Positions 54,231-63,066 of a DNA stretch of 64,000 bases are shown one piece after another. Source of the DNA: Acidobacteriota bacterium (GTDB lineage: Bacteria; Acidobacteriota; Holophagae; Holophagales; Holophagaceae). Within the stretch, counting starts at the first letter, position 1; the number at the start of each line of letters is the position of its first letter. The position numbers were made by a program, and so were the translations under genes. The stretch covers positions 1 to 64,000 of the forward strand of contig JACPYP010000016.1 of the NCBI GenBank assembly GCA_016195985.1, written 5' to 3'. The notes beneath the pieces were generated by a model. It was given only the letters and a program-made list of their open reading frames with translations, ran no database searches and had not been told where the DNA came from.

Positions 54231-55193
54231 ATGGGCGGAGAGGGCCTCCCCCCCGTCGACCTGGCCAAGCAGCAATGGAACGGCAACGCCATCTGCTACT
54301 CCGGCTATCGCCTGGGCCAGCATCCGGACCGGCAAGCCTTCCCGACCGAAGCCCAGGTTCTCGATGATCTCCGGATTCTGGAGCGGAACTGGCGCCTCAT
54401 CCGCGTGTATGGGGCGGACCGGCACAGCCGCGATGTCCTTGCAGTCATCCGGAAGCATCGGCTGAATCTGCGCGTGATGCTCGGGATCTGGCTGAGCGGG
54501 AAGCCCGGGAAGGAGGCCGAGAACCAGCGCCAGATCGCCTACGGCATCCATCTGGCCAAGGCGTTCCCGGAAGCCGTTGCCGCGGTGAACGTGGGCAACG
54601 AGGCCCTGGTGTCCTGGTCTGATCACCGGATGCCGGAAGAGGCCATGGTCGAATGTGTCCGGCAGGTCAAGGGTTCTGTGGCCTGCCCTGTCACGGTGGC
54701 CGACGACTTCCTCTACTGGATTCAGCCCGGCAACAAGCTGCTTCCCCTCATCGACTTCATCACCCTGCACAGCTACCCCCTTTGGGGTCATCAGGACATC
54801 GAAGAAGGGCTTCCCTCCACCGTCTCGAAATACGACCAGGTGCGGAAGCTCTATCCCGGGAAGACCATCGTGTTCGGCGAAGTGGGTTGGGCCTCCTACA
54901 CGGAACCCCATGCCCAGCATGTGCCGGGGGCAGGCAGCGAAAGCAAGCAGAAGCGCTACTACGAGGAGATCAACGCCTGGGCGAAGAACCAAGGCGTGAC
55001 GGCCTTTTTCTTCGAGGCCTTTGACGAGCCCTGGAAGGGCCAGGGGACGGAAGGGCACTGGGGCGTGTTTTCCGTGGACCGGAAAGCGAAGCCCGTCGTG
55101 CGGGAGGCCTTTCAGGACCTCACGCACGACCGGACCGCCTCTCCAGGCCGCGAGCCGCTGCCGGGCCAGATCCACAAGGCGGACGGGAATTGA
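54231..55193 (+). CDS. GH17-like beta-1,3-glucan hydrolase, no signal peptide
   Basis: About 320 residues of a GH17-type (beta/alpha)8 enzyme. It shows NAICYSGYRLGQ, WRLIRVYGADRH, AVNVGNEALVSW (acid/base Glu) and IVFGEVGWASYTE (nucleophile Glu), in GH17 order. No export signal is seen, so it would act in the cytoplasm on imported oligosaccharides. The start is uncertain. ATG 54231 has GGAG 7 bases upstream. An in-frame ATG at 54096 adds 45 residues that overlap the symporter gene and do not look conserved. It is followed by the phosphorylase gene with an overlapping or abutting start. Confidence 0.8.
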   Translation: MGGEGLPPVDLAKQQWNGNAICYSGYRLGQHPDRQAFPTEAQVLDDLRILERNWRLIRVYGADRHSRDVLAVIRKHRLNLRVMLGIWLSGKPGKEAENQRQIAYGIHLAKAFPEAVAAVNVGNEALVSWSDHRMPEEAMVECVRQVKGSVACPVTVADDFLYWIQPGNKLLPLIDFITLHSYPLWGHQDIEEGLPSTVSKYDQVRKLYPGKTIVFGEVGWASYTEPHAQHVPGAGSESKQKRYYEEINAWAKNQGVTAFFFEAFDEPWKGQGTEGHWGVFSVDRKAKPVVREAFQDLTHDRTASPGREPLPGQIHKADGN

Positions 55194-55195
55194 TC

Positions 55196-58100
55196 ATGAA
55201 TGACATTTTTGTTTCTGAGAGCTCATTGGAAAGGACCCTTCCGGAAGTGGACGGATCCTTTGTGGACCTAGGCGGAGAGCGGTTCTACCGAGTCCAGAAC
55301 TACGACGCGATGCCCCCCTTCCTGCTCAGCCTGGTCAGCGCTTCCGACCATTGGCTGTTCCTTTCCAGCAACGGAGCGCTGACTGCGGGACGGAAGGGCC
55401 CCGACCACGCGCTCTTTCCCTACTACACAGATGACCGGATTCACGACAGCCAGCATCAGACGGGCAGCAAGACCATCCTGCGCGTGACCCGCGGCGGCAA
55501 AACCTCCCTGTGGGAACCCTTTTCCCAGCGCTACCAAGGGCTCTACGGGCTGAAGCGGAACCTGTACAAGAGCGTCTACGGGAACAAGGTCCTTTTTGAA
55601 GAGACCAACCGGGAGCTCGATCTCACCTTCCGGTGCGAGTGGATGAACAGTGATCGCTGGGGGTTCGTGCGGCGCGGGGTGCTCGTCAACAACAGCGAAG
55701 AACCCGCCGCCATCGACCTCCTTGACGGCATCCAGAACCTGCTGCCATGCGGATTGGATCGCCGCTTCCAGCTGGAGTACAGCACCCTCGCCGACGGTTA
55801 CAAGCGCACCGAGCTGGTTCCGGAGACCGGGCTGGCCCTGTTCCGCCTCAGCTCAATTCCCGTGGACAAGGCCGAGCCCAGCGAAGCCCTCTGCGTGAAC
55901 CTGGCCTGGTCGACAGGGCTGAGCCAGGCCAAGCGGCTGCTCTCGGCAGGCCAATTCGAGGGCTTCCGGCGCGGCCTTTCCCTGCACCAGGAAAACGACG
56001 TGCGGGGCCAGCGCGGGGCCTACATGTTGAACGCAAGCCTCGAACTGGATTCCCGCGCACAGAAGGAGTGGCTCATCGTGGCGGAGGTCGACCAGGATGC
56101 GTCGAAGGTGCGCGCCTTGAACCGCTGCATCCTCGAAACGCCGGACCTGGGATGCAGGGTTCTGGCCGACGTGGAGCAAGGGACCCGGGACCTGATCCAC
56201 ATCGTGGCTTCTGCGGACGGCCTCCAGCTCACCGGTGATGAGAGCAGCTGCCGCCGGCACTTCTCCAATGTGCTGTTCAACGTCATGCGGGGAGGCCTTC
56301 CCGAGGACGGCTACGTCATCTCCAGGGAGGATCTGCGAGCGTTTCTCGGCCGGGCCAATGCCGAGGTGGCCCGCCGGGAGGACTCTTTCCTCCAGGCGCT
56401 TCCCGACCGGCTCCATCTCGCGGATCTGAAACGGAGGGCGGCCGGGACGGGAGATCCAGATTTGGCGCGCCTCGTCCATGAGTACCTGCCCCTCACGTTC
56501 AGCCGGCGGCATGGGGATCCGAGCCGGCCCTGGAACATCTTCTCCATCCGGCTGAAGGACGCCTCCGGGCACAAGCTCCTCGACTACGAAGGCAACTGGC
56601 GGGACATCTTCCAGAACTGGGAGGCGCTTGGTCATTCCTTCCCCGGGTTCATCGAGAGCATGATCGCCAAGTTCCTGGACTGTTCCACAGCAGATGGCTA
56701 CAACCCCTATCGCATCATGCGGGACGGCTTCGAGTGGGAAACCATTGACCCTGACGATGCCTGGTCCTTCATCGGCTACTGGGGCGATCACCAGGTCATC
56801 TACCTCCTGAAGCTGTTGGAGGCGTCTCATCGTTTCCGCCCGGGACAGCTGTCCGGGATGCTGGGCCAGAAGCTGTTCAGCTATGCCGACGTGCCGTACC
56901 GGATCAAGCCCTATGAGGATCTGATCGCCAGGCCCCGCGACACGATCCGTTTCGATCAGGCCGCCCACCGCGAGACCATGGAACGGGCTGCGCGCCTGGG
57001 TGCCGACGGGAAATCGCTGATGGGCGCCGACGGGCCCGTCCGGTCCAATCTCGCCGAGAAGCTGCTGCTGGTGGCGCTGACCAGGCTCACGAACTTCATT
57101 CCGGAAGGCGGGGTGTGGATGAACACCCAGAGGCCGGAATGGAACGATGCCAACAACGCTCTGGTCGGATACGGGGTGTCCGTGGTGACCCTGTGCTACC
57201 TGCGGCGCTATCTGGCTTTCTGCCGGGACCTGTTCCAGGCTGGAGAAGAGGGGGGCTGGGAAGTCACCTCGGAAATCGGGCAACTGCTGCACTCCGTGGA
57301 GGAGGTGCTGCGGCGCCATGCGGGTTACCTCGGCGCTCCCGTGACACCCGGTGAGCGCAAGCGCATGCTCGATGCTCTCGGCAGGGCCGGGTCGGAGTAC
57401 CGCGCTGCGATCTACTCCCATGGGTTCACGGGAGACACGGCCACGATCACGCCGGAACAGGTGCGGGCCTTCTGTGACCTGGCCCTTCGCCACGTCGACC
57501 ACTCCATCCAGGCAAACCGTCGGGACGACGGGCTCTACCATGCCTACAACCTGATGAAGGTGGAGGGGGATGGCATCGATCTTCGCAACCTCCACCTGAT
57601 GCTGGAAGGGCAGGTGGCCGCCATCAGTTCCGGTGCCCTCACCAGTGAACAGGTGCTGGTCCTGCTCGATGCTCTGCGCGCCAGCCCGCTCTACCGGGTC
57701 GATCAGGGCAGCTACATGCTCTATCCGGATCGCGTCCTTCCGAGGTTCCTGGACAAGAACAATGTGCCTGAGTCCTCCCACTCCAGGTCCGATCTGCTGA
57801 CCGCGATGCTTCGATCGGGAGACGAGAGGATCGTGGCCAGGGACATCGAGGGGATGGTCCACTTCAGCGCGAGCTTCCGCAATGCGGAGCTGCTCCGGGA
57901 GGCGCTGGAGGGCCTTTCGGAGGGCCCGTACCGGGATCTGGTTGCCCGCGAATCCCATCTCATCCTGGGCATTTACGAGCAGGTTTTCGACCACCAGTCG
58001 TTCACGGGACGGTCTGGAAGTTTCTACAAGTACGAAGGCCTGGGGTGCATCTACTGGCACATGGTTTCCAAGCTGCTCCTGGCGGTTGACGAGGCCCGGG

Positions 58101-58639
58101 GCCGCACGGCGCCTGATGACGCGGCCACGCTGTCCCGCCTGAATGCACACTACCAGGCGATCCGGGAGGGCATTGGCGTCCACAAGTCGCCCGCGGACTA
58201 TGGAGCCATCCCGACGGACCCGTACTCCCATACGCCGGGCTTTGCGGGAGCCCAGCAGCCGGGGATGACCGGGCAGGTGAAAGAGGATTGCCTGACGCGC
58301 CTGAGCGAAACAGGCCTCCAGATCACGGCGGGTCGCCTCCGGTTCAGGCCTGAGCTGGTCAGCGAATCAGAATTCCTGTCGAAGCACGGAATCCTGCGGT
58401 ACGTGGATGTCCACGGGCAAGAGGCGTCGCTCCCCCTGGTCCCCGGAAGCCTGGCCTTCACGTTCTGCCAGGTGCCGGTGGTGGTGCGCCGCGAAGGTCC
58501 GCCGCGCATCCTCGTTGTGCGCCGGGATGGGGCCGTCAAGGAGACCCTCGGCCTTGAGCTGGACGTTCCTGCCAGCACGGCCCTGTTCGGGCGCGACGGC
58601 TCCATCCGGTCGCTGGAGGTCTTCCTCGGCCGAGGATGA
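55196..58639 (+). CDS. large GH94-clan glycoside phosphorylase, probable beta-1,3-glucan phosphorylase
   Basis: This 1147-residue cytoplasmic protein has the size and layout of the large GH94-related phosphorylases (GH149/GH161): an N-terminal beta-sandwich (about 1-330), a helical linker, an (alpha/alpha)6 barrel (about 400-960) and a C-terminal beta domain. A barrel segment reads SFIGYWGDHQVIYLLKLLE near 523-541, where the catalytic Asp would lie (D about 530). Phosphorolysis of beta-1,3-glucan oligosaccharides to glucose-1-phosphate is inferred from GH16 and GH17 neighbours. Exact family number is uncertain. ATG 55196 lies 2 bases past the GH17 stop. A TTG at 55190 is an alternative. Confidence 0.72.
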   Translation: MNDIFVSESSLERTLPEVDGSFVDLGGERFYRVQNYDAMPPFLLSLVSASDHWLFLSSNGALTAGRKGPDHALFPYYTDDRIHDSQHQTGSKTILRVTRGGKTSLWEPFSQRYQGLYGLKRNLYKSVYGNKVLFEETNRELDLTFRCEWMNSDRWGFVRRGVLVNNSEEPAAIDLLDGIQNLLPCGLDRRFQLEYSTLADGYKRTELVPETGLALFRLSSIPVDKAEPSEALCVNLAWSTGLSQAKRLLSAGQFEGFRRGLSLHQENDVRGQRGAYMLNASLELDSRAQKEWLIVAEVDQDASKVRALNRCILETPDLGCRVLADVEQGTRDLIHIVASADGLQLTGDESSCRRHFSNVLFNVMRGGLPEDGYVISREDLRAFLGRANAEVARREDSFLQALPDRLHLADLKRRAAGTGDPDLARLVHEYLPLTFSRRHGDPSRPWNIFSIRLKDASGHKLLDYEGNWRDIFQNWEALGHSFPGFIESMIAKFLDCSTADGYNPYRIMRDGFEWETIDPDDAWSFIGYWGDHQVIYLLKLLEASHRFRPGQLSGMLGQKLFSYADVPYRIKPYEDLIARPRDTIRFDQAAHRETMERAARLGADGKSLMGADGPVRSNLAEKLLLVALTRLTNFIPEGGVWMNTQRPEWNDANNALVGYGVSVVTLCYLRRYLAFCRDLFQAGEEGGWEVTSEIGQLLHSVEEVLRRHAGYLGAPVTPGERKRMLDALGRAGSEYRAAIYSHGFTGDTATITPEQVRAFCDLALRHVDHSIQANRRDDGLYHAYNLMKVEGDGIDLRNLHLMLEGQVAAISSGALTSEQVLVLLDALRASPLYRVDQGSYMLYPDRVLPRFLDKNNVPESSHSRSDLLTAMLRSGDERIVARDIEGMVHFSASFRNAELLREALEGLSEGPYRDLVARESHLILGIYEQVFDHQSFTGRSGSFYKYEGLGCIYWHMVSKLLLAVDEARGRTAPDDAATLSRLNAHYQAIREGIGVHKSPADYGAIPTDPYSHTPGFAGAQQPGMTGQVKEDCLTRLSETGLQITAGRLRFRPELVSESEFLSKHGILRYVDVHGQEASLPLVPGSLAFTFCQVPVVVRREGPPRILVVRRDGAVKETLGLELDVPASTALFGRDGSIRSLEVFLGRG

Positions 58640-58747
58640 AGGCTTTCAGCAAGCATCCCAAGGGCGGCATCCACCCTGACCGCGATCTTCCGGGTCCCCT
58701 GAGCCGCGCATCACGGTCCTGCAGCAAATGCCTTGAAGCGCGGCTGC

Positions 58748-59314
58748 CTACTTCCTCGGCTTCTCCTGCACCTTGCTGTGCTTGAAGGAGCCGATGAGGA
58801 GGTTGGGGCCGGAGGCGGCGATGCTGGCTTCGAGGGGGTCGGGGCCGTACAGGAACTCGTGGTTCTGGTGGCTGAGCTGGGGGGTTCCCAGTTCGGGCAG
58901 GCTGCGCAGCACGGCCACGGCGAGGTGCACCAGGGCGTCGATGTTCTGGTAGGCCACCGCCACGCTGCGGTCCAGCAGCAGATGGTCTTCGTGGCGGTTG
59001 GAGGGCCGGGAATAGTAGAGGGTCTTCCCGTCGAAGAGGATCTGGGTGCCGTCGGTGGCGATGGTGTAGACCTTGCCTTTGTCCGTGACCTCGAACTGGT
59101 AGGCGGCGCCCTTCTTGAAGGCGGCCATGAGGGCCTGGAACTTGGGGTGGTTGAGGTAGGCTCCGCCGAGGTTCACCTTCTTGGGAGCGGGCCGGAACTC
59201 ACCGGCGGTGGGCCCGTACATCATGTGGTTGTAGCGCAGGGCCGCCTGCCGCTCCTCGGGAGTCTGCCGCTTCTCCTTCGCTTTTTTGGGGGCTTTGCCT
59301 GGAGATTCAACCAT
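58748..59314 (-). CDS. protein of unknown function
   Basis: This 188-residue protein without signal peptide starts with a Lys-rich segment (APKKAKEKRQTPEER). A compact domain follows, with YQFEVTDKGKVYTIATDGTQILFDG, KTLYYSRPSNRHEDHLL and ALVHLAVAVLRSLPELG. The short beta strands could form a small beta barrel. No family comes to mind and no catalytic motif stands out. GAGGGA precedes the ATG. It is read toward the phosphorylase gene, with 108 bases between their ends, and is separate from the glucan locus. Confidence 0.6.
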   Translation of the reverse strand: MVESPGKAPKKAKEKRQTPEERQAALRYNHMMYGPTAGEFRPAPKKVNLGGAYLNHPKFQALMAAFKKGAAYQFEVTDKGKVYTIATDGTQILFDGKTLYYSRPSNRHEDHLLLDRSVAVAYQNIDALVHLAVAVLRSLPELGTPQLSHQNHEFLYGPDPLEASIAASGPNLLIGSFKHSKVQEKPRK

Positions 59315-59360
59315 CGGGTCCCTCGGCCTTCGTTGTCGTGGATTCCGATTGTCGCATGAG

Positions 59361-59383
59361 CAGGCCCGCCAATGGCGGGCCTG
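59361..59383 (-). terminator. possible terminator of the NHL lipoprotein gene
   Basis: A 10-bp perfect stem (59361-59370 with 59374-59383) around AAT lies 23 bases past the minus-strand stop at 59406. No T-run follows, so confidence is moderate. Confidence 0.45.
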
Positions 59384-59405
59384 TGGACGGGAAGGGGCTT
59401 GAAAC

Positions 59406-60785
59406 CTAGGGCACGACGGGCGTGGTCACCACGCCTGCTGCGGTGAGGCTCCGCAGGATGTGGTTGTTGGTGTCGGCCACCACCACGTTGCCGGCGGCAT
59501 TGACGGCGACGCCGCAGGGCAGGAAGAACTGGGCCGAGGAACCTGTGCTGTCCACGTTGCCGAGGGTGGCGGAACCGGCTGCCACCGAGACCGCTCCGGC
59601 GGCGGTGACGCGCCGGATGGTGTGGTTGGCGGAGTCGGCCACGTACAGGTTGCCGGAGGCATCCAGCGAGAGGCCCAGGGGCTGGTAGAACTGGGCGACG
59701 GCTCCCGTGCCGTCGGTGAGGCCGTGGGCGGCGTACTGCCCGGCCAGGAGGGACACGGCGCCGCTGGCGGAGATGGCGCGGATCACGGAATTGCCGTAGT
59801 CGGCCAGGTACAGGGTGCCGTTGCCGGCGAGGGCCAGGCCGTTGGGCTGGTTGAACTGGGCGCTGGCCCGGGGGCCGTCCACCTGTCCCGGTTTTCCGGC
59901 CAGGCCGGCGAAGGTAGTGACGTCGCCGTTGGGGGCCAATAGGCGGATGGTGTGGTTCTGGGTGTCGGAGATGTAGACGCCGCCGCCACCCACGGCCAGG
60001 CCGAAGGGGCTGTTGAAACGGGCCAGGGCGCCGTTGCCGTCATCGGATCCCACCTGCCCGGCGGTGCCCGCGAGGGTGGTGACGGTGCCGTCGGGGGCGA
60101 TGCTGCGGATGGTGTGGTTGCCGGTGTCGGCCACCAGCAGGTTGCCGGAGGCGTCCAGGGCCAGGCCGCCAGGGGTGTTGAAGCGCGCCGCGCCGCCCTT
60201 GGCGTCCACGGCGCCGGCCTGGCCGGAAGCCCCGGCCAGGAGGGTCTTCTGGTTGGTGGCGCTCACCTTCCAGATGGTGTGGTCATCCATGTCGGAAACG
60301 TAGGTGTTGCCTGCGGCATCGGTGGCGAGGCCCATGGGGGCGCTGAAGGTCACCGCCTGGGCCACGGTCAGGGTCGCCGCCGAGCTGGTGACCTTGCCGT
60401 TGGGGTTGGTGACGGTCACCGCGTACTTGCCCGCGTCCTGCATCTTGGGGTTGAAGATCGTGTAGGTGGAGCTGATGGCGCCCAGGATGTCGACGCCGTC
60501 CTTGTTCCACTGGTAGCGCAGGGTGATTTCGCCCGTGGCGGTCACGGCGAAGCTGACGGGGCGCCCGGTCACGGTGCTGGCATCCACCGGGGCGGTGGTG
60601 ATGGCCGGGGGTTTGCCGGGGTCGGACGCCGAGTCCTTGTGCTTGGAACAGGCCAGGACGAGCAGCAGGGGCAGGAGGGCCACGCCGAGGGTCCGCAGGC
60701 GCCGGAGGAACCCGCCCGGGGATGCCGTCGCCGGGCGCATCGGGGCGATGGCCGCTTCCCCTGGACCGGGGACCTTCTGGAACAT
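59406..60785 (-). CDS. lipoprotein with Ig-like domain and NHL-type beta-propeller repeats
   Basis: This 459-residue lipoprotein has a lipobox (LLVLACS). An Ig-like domain at about 60-145 (PPAITTAPVDASTVTGRPV through SSAATLTVAQ) precedes a propeller of repeated units such as GLALDASGNLLVADTGNHTIRSI, each about 55 residues, with at least five visible. NHL repeats mediate binding, so an extracellular recognition role is likely, without known ligand. The start at 60785 has GGAGG 4 bases upstream. An earlier in-frame ATG at 60806 adds seven residues. It lies 133 bases after the aspS stop. Confidence 0.78.
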   Translation of the reverse strand: MFQKVPGPGEAAIAPMRPATASPGGFLRRLRTLGVALLPLLLVLACSKHKDSASDPGKPPAITTAPVDASTVTGRPVSFAVTATGEITLRYQWNKDGVDILGAISSTYTIFNPKMQDAGKYAVTVTNPNGKVTSSAATLTVAQAVTFSAPMGLATDAAGNTYVSDMDDHTIWKVSATNQKTLLAGASGQAGAVDAKGGAARFNTPGGLALDASGNLLVADTGNHTIRSIAPDGTVTTLAGTAGQVGSDDGNGALARFNSPFGLAVGGGGVYISDTQNHTIRLLAPNGDVTTFAGLAGKPGQVDGPRASAQFNQPNGLALAGNGTLYLADYGNSVIRAISASGAVSLLAGQYAAHGLTDGTGAVAQFYQPLGLSLDASGNLYVADSANHTIRRVTAAGAVSVAAGSATLGNVDSTGSSAQFFLPCGVAVNAAGNVVVADTNNHILRSLTAAGVVTTPVVP

Positions 60786-60918
60786 GGAGCCTCCAAGACA
60801 AAACACCCCGAAGGGCCAAGCCTAAGTTTACGCGGGAATCGGGTCGCTTCCCCCAAGGGAGGAACCCTTGATGGGTGGAGGCTCGGCGGGGAAGGTTCCG
60901 CCCTTCTCCGGAAAGGGC

Positions 60919-62889
60919 TCAGAACTCAAAGGTGGGGCCGCTGAGGGTCTGGGCGTCGAGGATCTGGCCCTGGGCGTCCAGGGTGACCAGGCCCTGGGTC
61001 TGGCGGGGGGTCAGCTGGCTGATCTGCTGAAGGGCCTGGCCCCGCAGGTCCGCATGGCCGCCTTCGGCGCTCTCGAAGAACACGGCGCCCACCCGGTAGG
61101 TCTGCTTGGCGTCGGTCAGGAGGTGCAGGTCCCGGAGCTGGCGTTCGTCCACGGGGCTGGGGGCATCGGTCATGAGGCAGCGGGCCTGGGCCGTCTTGGG
61201 GAAGGCGATGACCTCGCGGATGTTGTCCACGCCCGCCAGCAGCATCACCAGCCGGTCCAGGCCCAGGGCCAGGCCGCCGTGGGGCGGGGCGCCGAAGGAA
61301 AGGGCGTCCAGCAGGTAGCCGAACTTCGCCCGGGCCTCCGCGTCGCTGATGCCAATGGTGCGGAACATGAGGCTCTGGGTCTCGGCATCGTGGATGCGGA
61401 TGCTGCCGCCGCCCACCTCGTAGCCGTTGAGCACCAGGTCGTAGGCCACGGCGCGGCAGGCCCCGGGGTTGGTGTCCACCAGGCCGAGATCGTCGGGATG
61501 GGGGCTGGTGAAGGGGTGGTGGCAGGCCACGAAGCGCTGGTCGCCCTCGTCCCACTGGAAGAGGGGGAAATCCACCACCCACAGGAATTCGAAGGCGGAT
61601 TCGTCCGTGAGGCCGAAGGCCTTGGCCAGCCTCAGGCGCAGCTCGCCCAGCACCCGGGAGGTCTGGTCGTCGGTGCCCACGGCGAAGATGGCCAATCCTT
61701 CACCGTCGGCCTGTAGGGCGGCCCTCAGGCCCGCCTCAAGCTCGGGAGTGACGAACTTCTTGAAGCTGGAGGCCAGGCCGTCCTTGCCCCACTTGACGTA
61801 GGGCAGGCCGCCGGCGCCCAGCTGCTTGGCCGCCTCCTGCAGCTCGTCCAGCTGCTTGCGGCTGTAGGCGCCGGCAGCCTCGGCGGGGAAGAAGAGGCCC
61901 CGGACGCGGCGCTGGCCCTGGGAGTCGGAGGCGGCCCGGAAGAGGTTGAACTCGCTCTGGGCGAAGAGGCCCGTCACGTCCTGGATCTTGAGCTTGCAGC
62001 GCAGGTCGGGCTTGTCGGAGCCGTACCACTCCATGGCGTCCTTGTAGGCCAGCCGCTGGAAGGGGGCCACGGCCTGCTTGCCCGCCAGGGGGCAGAGCTC
62101 CACCATCAGGCCTTCGATGAGGGACTGCACGTCCTCCTCGCGGACGAAGCTCATCTCCACGTCCACCTGGGTGAACTCGGGCTGGCGGTCGGCGCGCAGG
62201 TCCTCGTCGCGGAAGCACCGGCAGATCTGCACGTAGCGCTCGAAGCCCGAGACCTGCAGCATCTGCTTGTAGAGCTGGGGGCTCTGGGGCAGGGCGAAGA
62301 ACTGCCCGGCGTGCACGCGGCTGGGCACCAGGTAGTCGCGGGCGCCCTCGGGCGTGGACTTGCCGAGGATGGGCGTTTCGAACTCGACGAAATCGTTCTT
62401 CCGGAAGTAGTTCCGGATGATGTTCGACGCCTCGCTGCGCAGGATCATGTTGCGCTGCAGCTGCTCGCGGCGCAGGTCCAGGAAACGGTAGGTGAGGCGC
62501 AGGTCCTCGCCCACGTTCTCGTCTTCCAGGGGGAAGGGCAGGGGCGCGGCGGTGTTGAGGATGTTCAGGCCCGTCAGGCGGATCTCGATGTCGCCCGTGG
62601 CCATGTTGGGATTCTTGCTCTCCCGCTCGGCCACCACGCCTTCGGCCGCCAGCACGAACTCGCTGCGCACGGCCTTGAGCTTGGCCAGCAGCTCGGGATC
62701 GGCGGTTTCCTCGTTGGCCACCAGCTGCACCAGGCCCCAGCGGTCCCGGAGGTCCAGGAACACCAGCGAACCCAGGTTGCGCACCCGGCGGCACCAGCCG
62801 AGCAGGCGCACGGTCTGCCCCGCGTGGTCGAGACGCAGGTCGCCGTTGCGGTGGGAACGTGAGAAGTCGCCGAGCCGATCGAGTTTCAT
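60919..62889 (-). CDS. aspS: aspartyl-tRNA synthetase with C-terminal extension
   Basis: This 656-residue class II synthetase of the bacterial type has an N-terminal OB fold anticodon-binding domain (RNLGSLVFLDLRDRWGLVQLV). Motif 1 is RFLDLRREQL, motif 2 is FRDEDLRADRQPEF with VDVEMSF, a GAD domain is present, and motif 3 is LALGLDRLVMLLAG. The catalytic core closes at DAPSPVDERQLRDLHL. The roughly 70 residues that follow are extra relative to the usual ending and form an acidic, Gln-rich tail (DAKQTYRVGAVFFES through QTLSGPTFEF). The start at 62889 gives the natural N-terminus. Sequence does not tell discriminating from non-discriminating activity. Confidence 0.95.
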   Translation of the reverse strand: MKLDRLGDFSRSHRNGDLRLDHAGQTVRLLGWCRRVRNLGSLVFLDLRDRWGLVQLVANEETADPELLAKLKAVRSEFVLAAEGVVAERESKNPNMATGDIEIRLTGLNILNTAAPLPFPLEDENVGEDLRLTYRFLDLRREQLQRNMILRSEASNIIRNYFRKNDFVEFETPILGKSTPEGARDYLVPSRVHAGQFFALPQSPQLYKQMLQVSGFERYVQICRCFRDEDLRADRQPEFTQVDVEMSFVREEDVQSLIEGLMVELCPLAGKQAVAPFQRLAYKDAMEWYGSDKPDLRCKLKIQDVTGLFAQSEFNLFRAASDSQGQRRVRGLFFPAEAAGAYSRKQLDELQEAAKQLGAGGLPYVKWGKDGLASSFKKFVTPELEAGLRAALQADGEGLAIFAVGTDDQTSRVLGELRLRLAKAFGLTDESAFEFLWVVDFPLFQWDEGDQRFVACHHPFTSPHPDDLGLVDTNPGACRAVAYDLVLNGYEVGGGSIRIHDAETQSLMFRTIGISDAEARAKFGYLLDALSFGAPPHGGLALGLDRLVMLLAGVDNIREVIAFPKTAQARCLMTDAPSPVDERQLRDLHLLTDAKQTYRVGAVFFESAEGGHADLRGQALQQISQLTPRQTQGLVTLDAQGQILDAQTLSGPTFEF

Positions 62890-62931
62890 AGCCCTACAGG
62901 ATCGCATCCGGAGGCCCCGGGCTCAAGCCGG

Positions 62932-63016
62932 GAGGCCTGAAACCCTCCGGCCGTGAGGCCTGGAACCCTCCGGCCGGGAGGCCTGGAACCCTCTGGCCGG
63001 GAGGCCTGGAACCCTC
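62932..63016. repeat. 23-bp tandem repeat, about 3.7 copies
   Basis: Units start at 62932, 62955, 62978 and 63001. Each begins GAGGCCTG and has the core AACCCTC, and units 2 and 3 differ at one base. They lie between aspS and the RND gene, in noncoding DNA. GGCC half-palindromes make each unit able to pair with its neighbours. Confidence 0.85.
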
Positions 63017-63066
63017 GTCGAAAGGATTTGCCACCAAGGCACCGGGAGGGGCCCCCGCAGGTGAGG

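Noticed and set aside
55853-58231. A 792-residue minus-strand frame opposite the phosphorylase
   Set aside because: No recognisable motif, and it lies fully antisense to a well-formed gene.
62932-63016. Tandem repeat as a CRISPR array
   Set aside because: Units are contiguous without spacers, and no cas gene is near.
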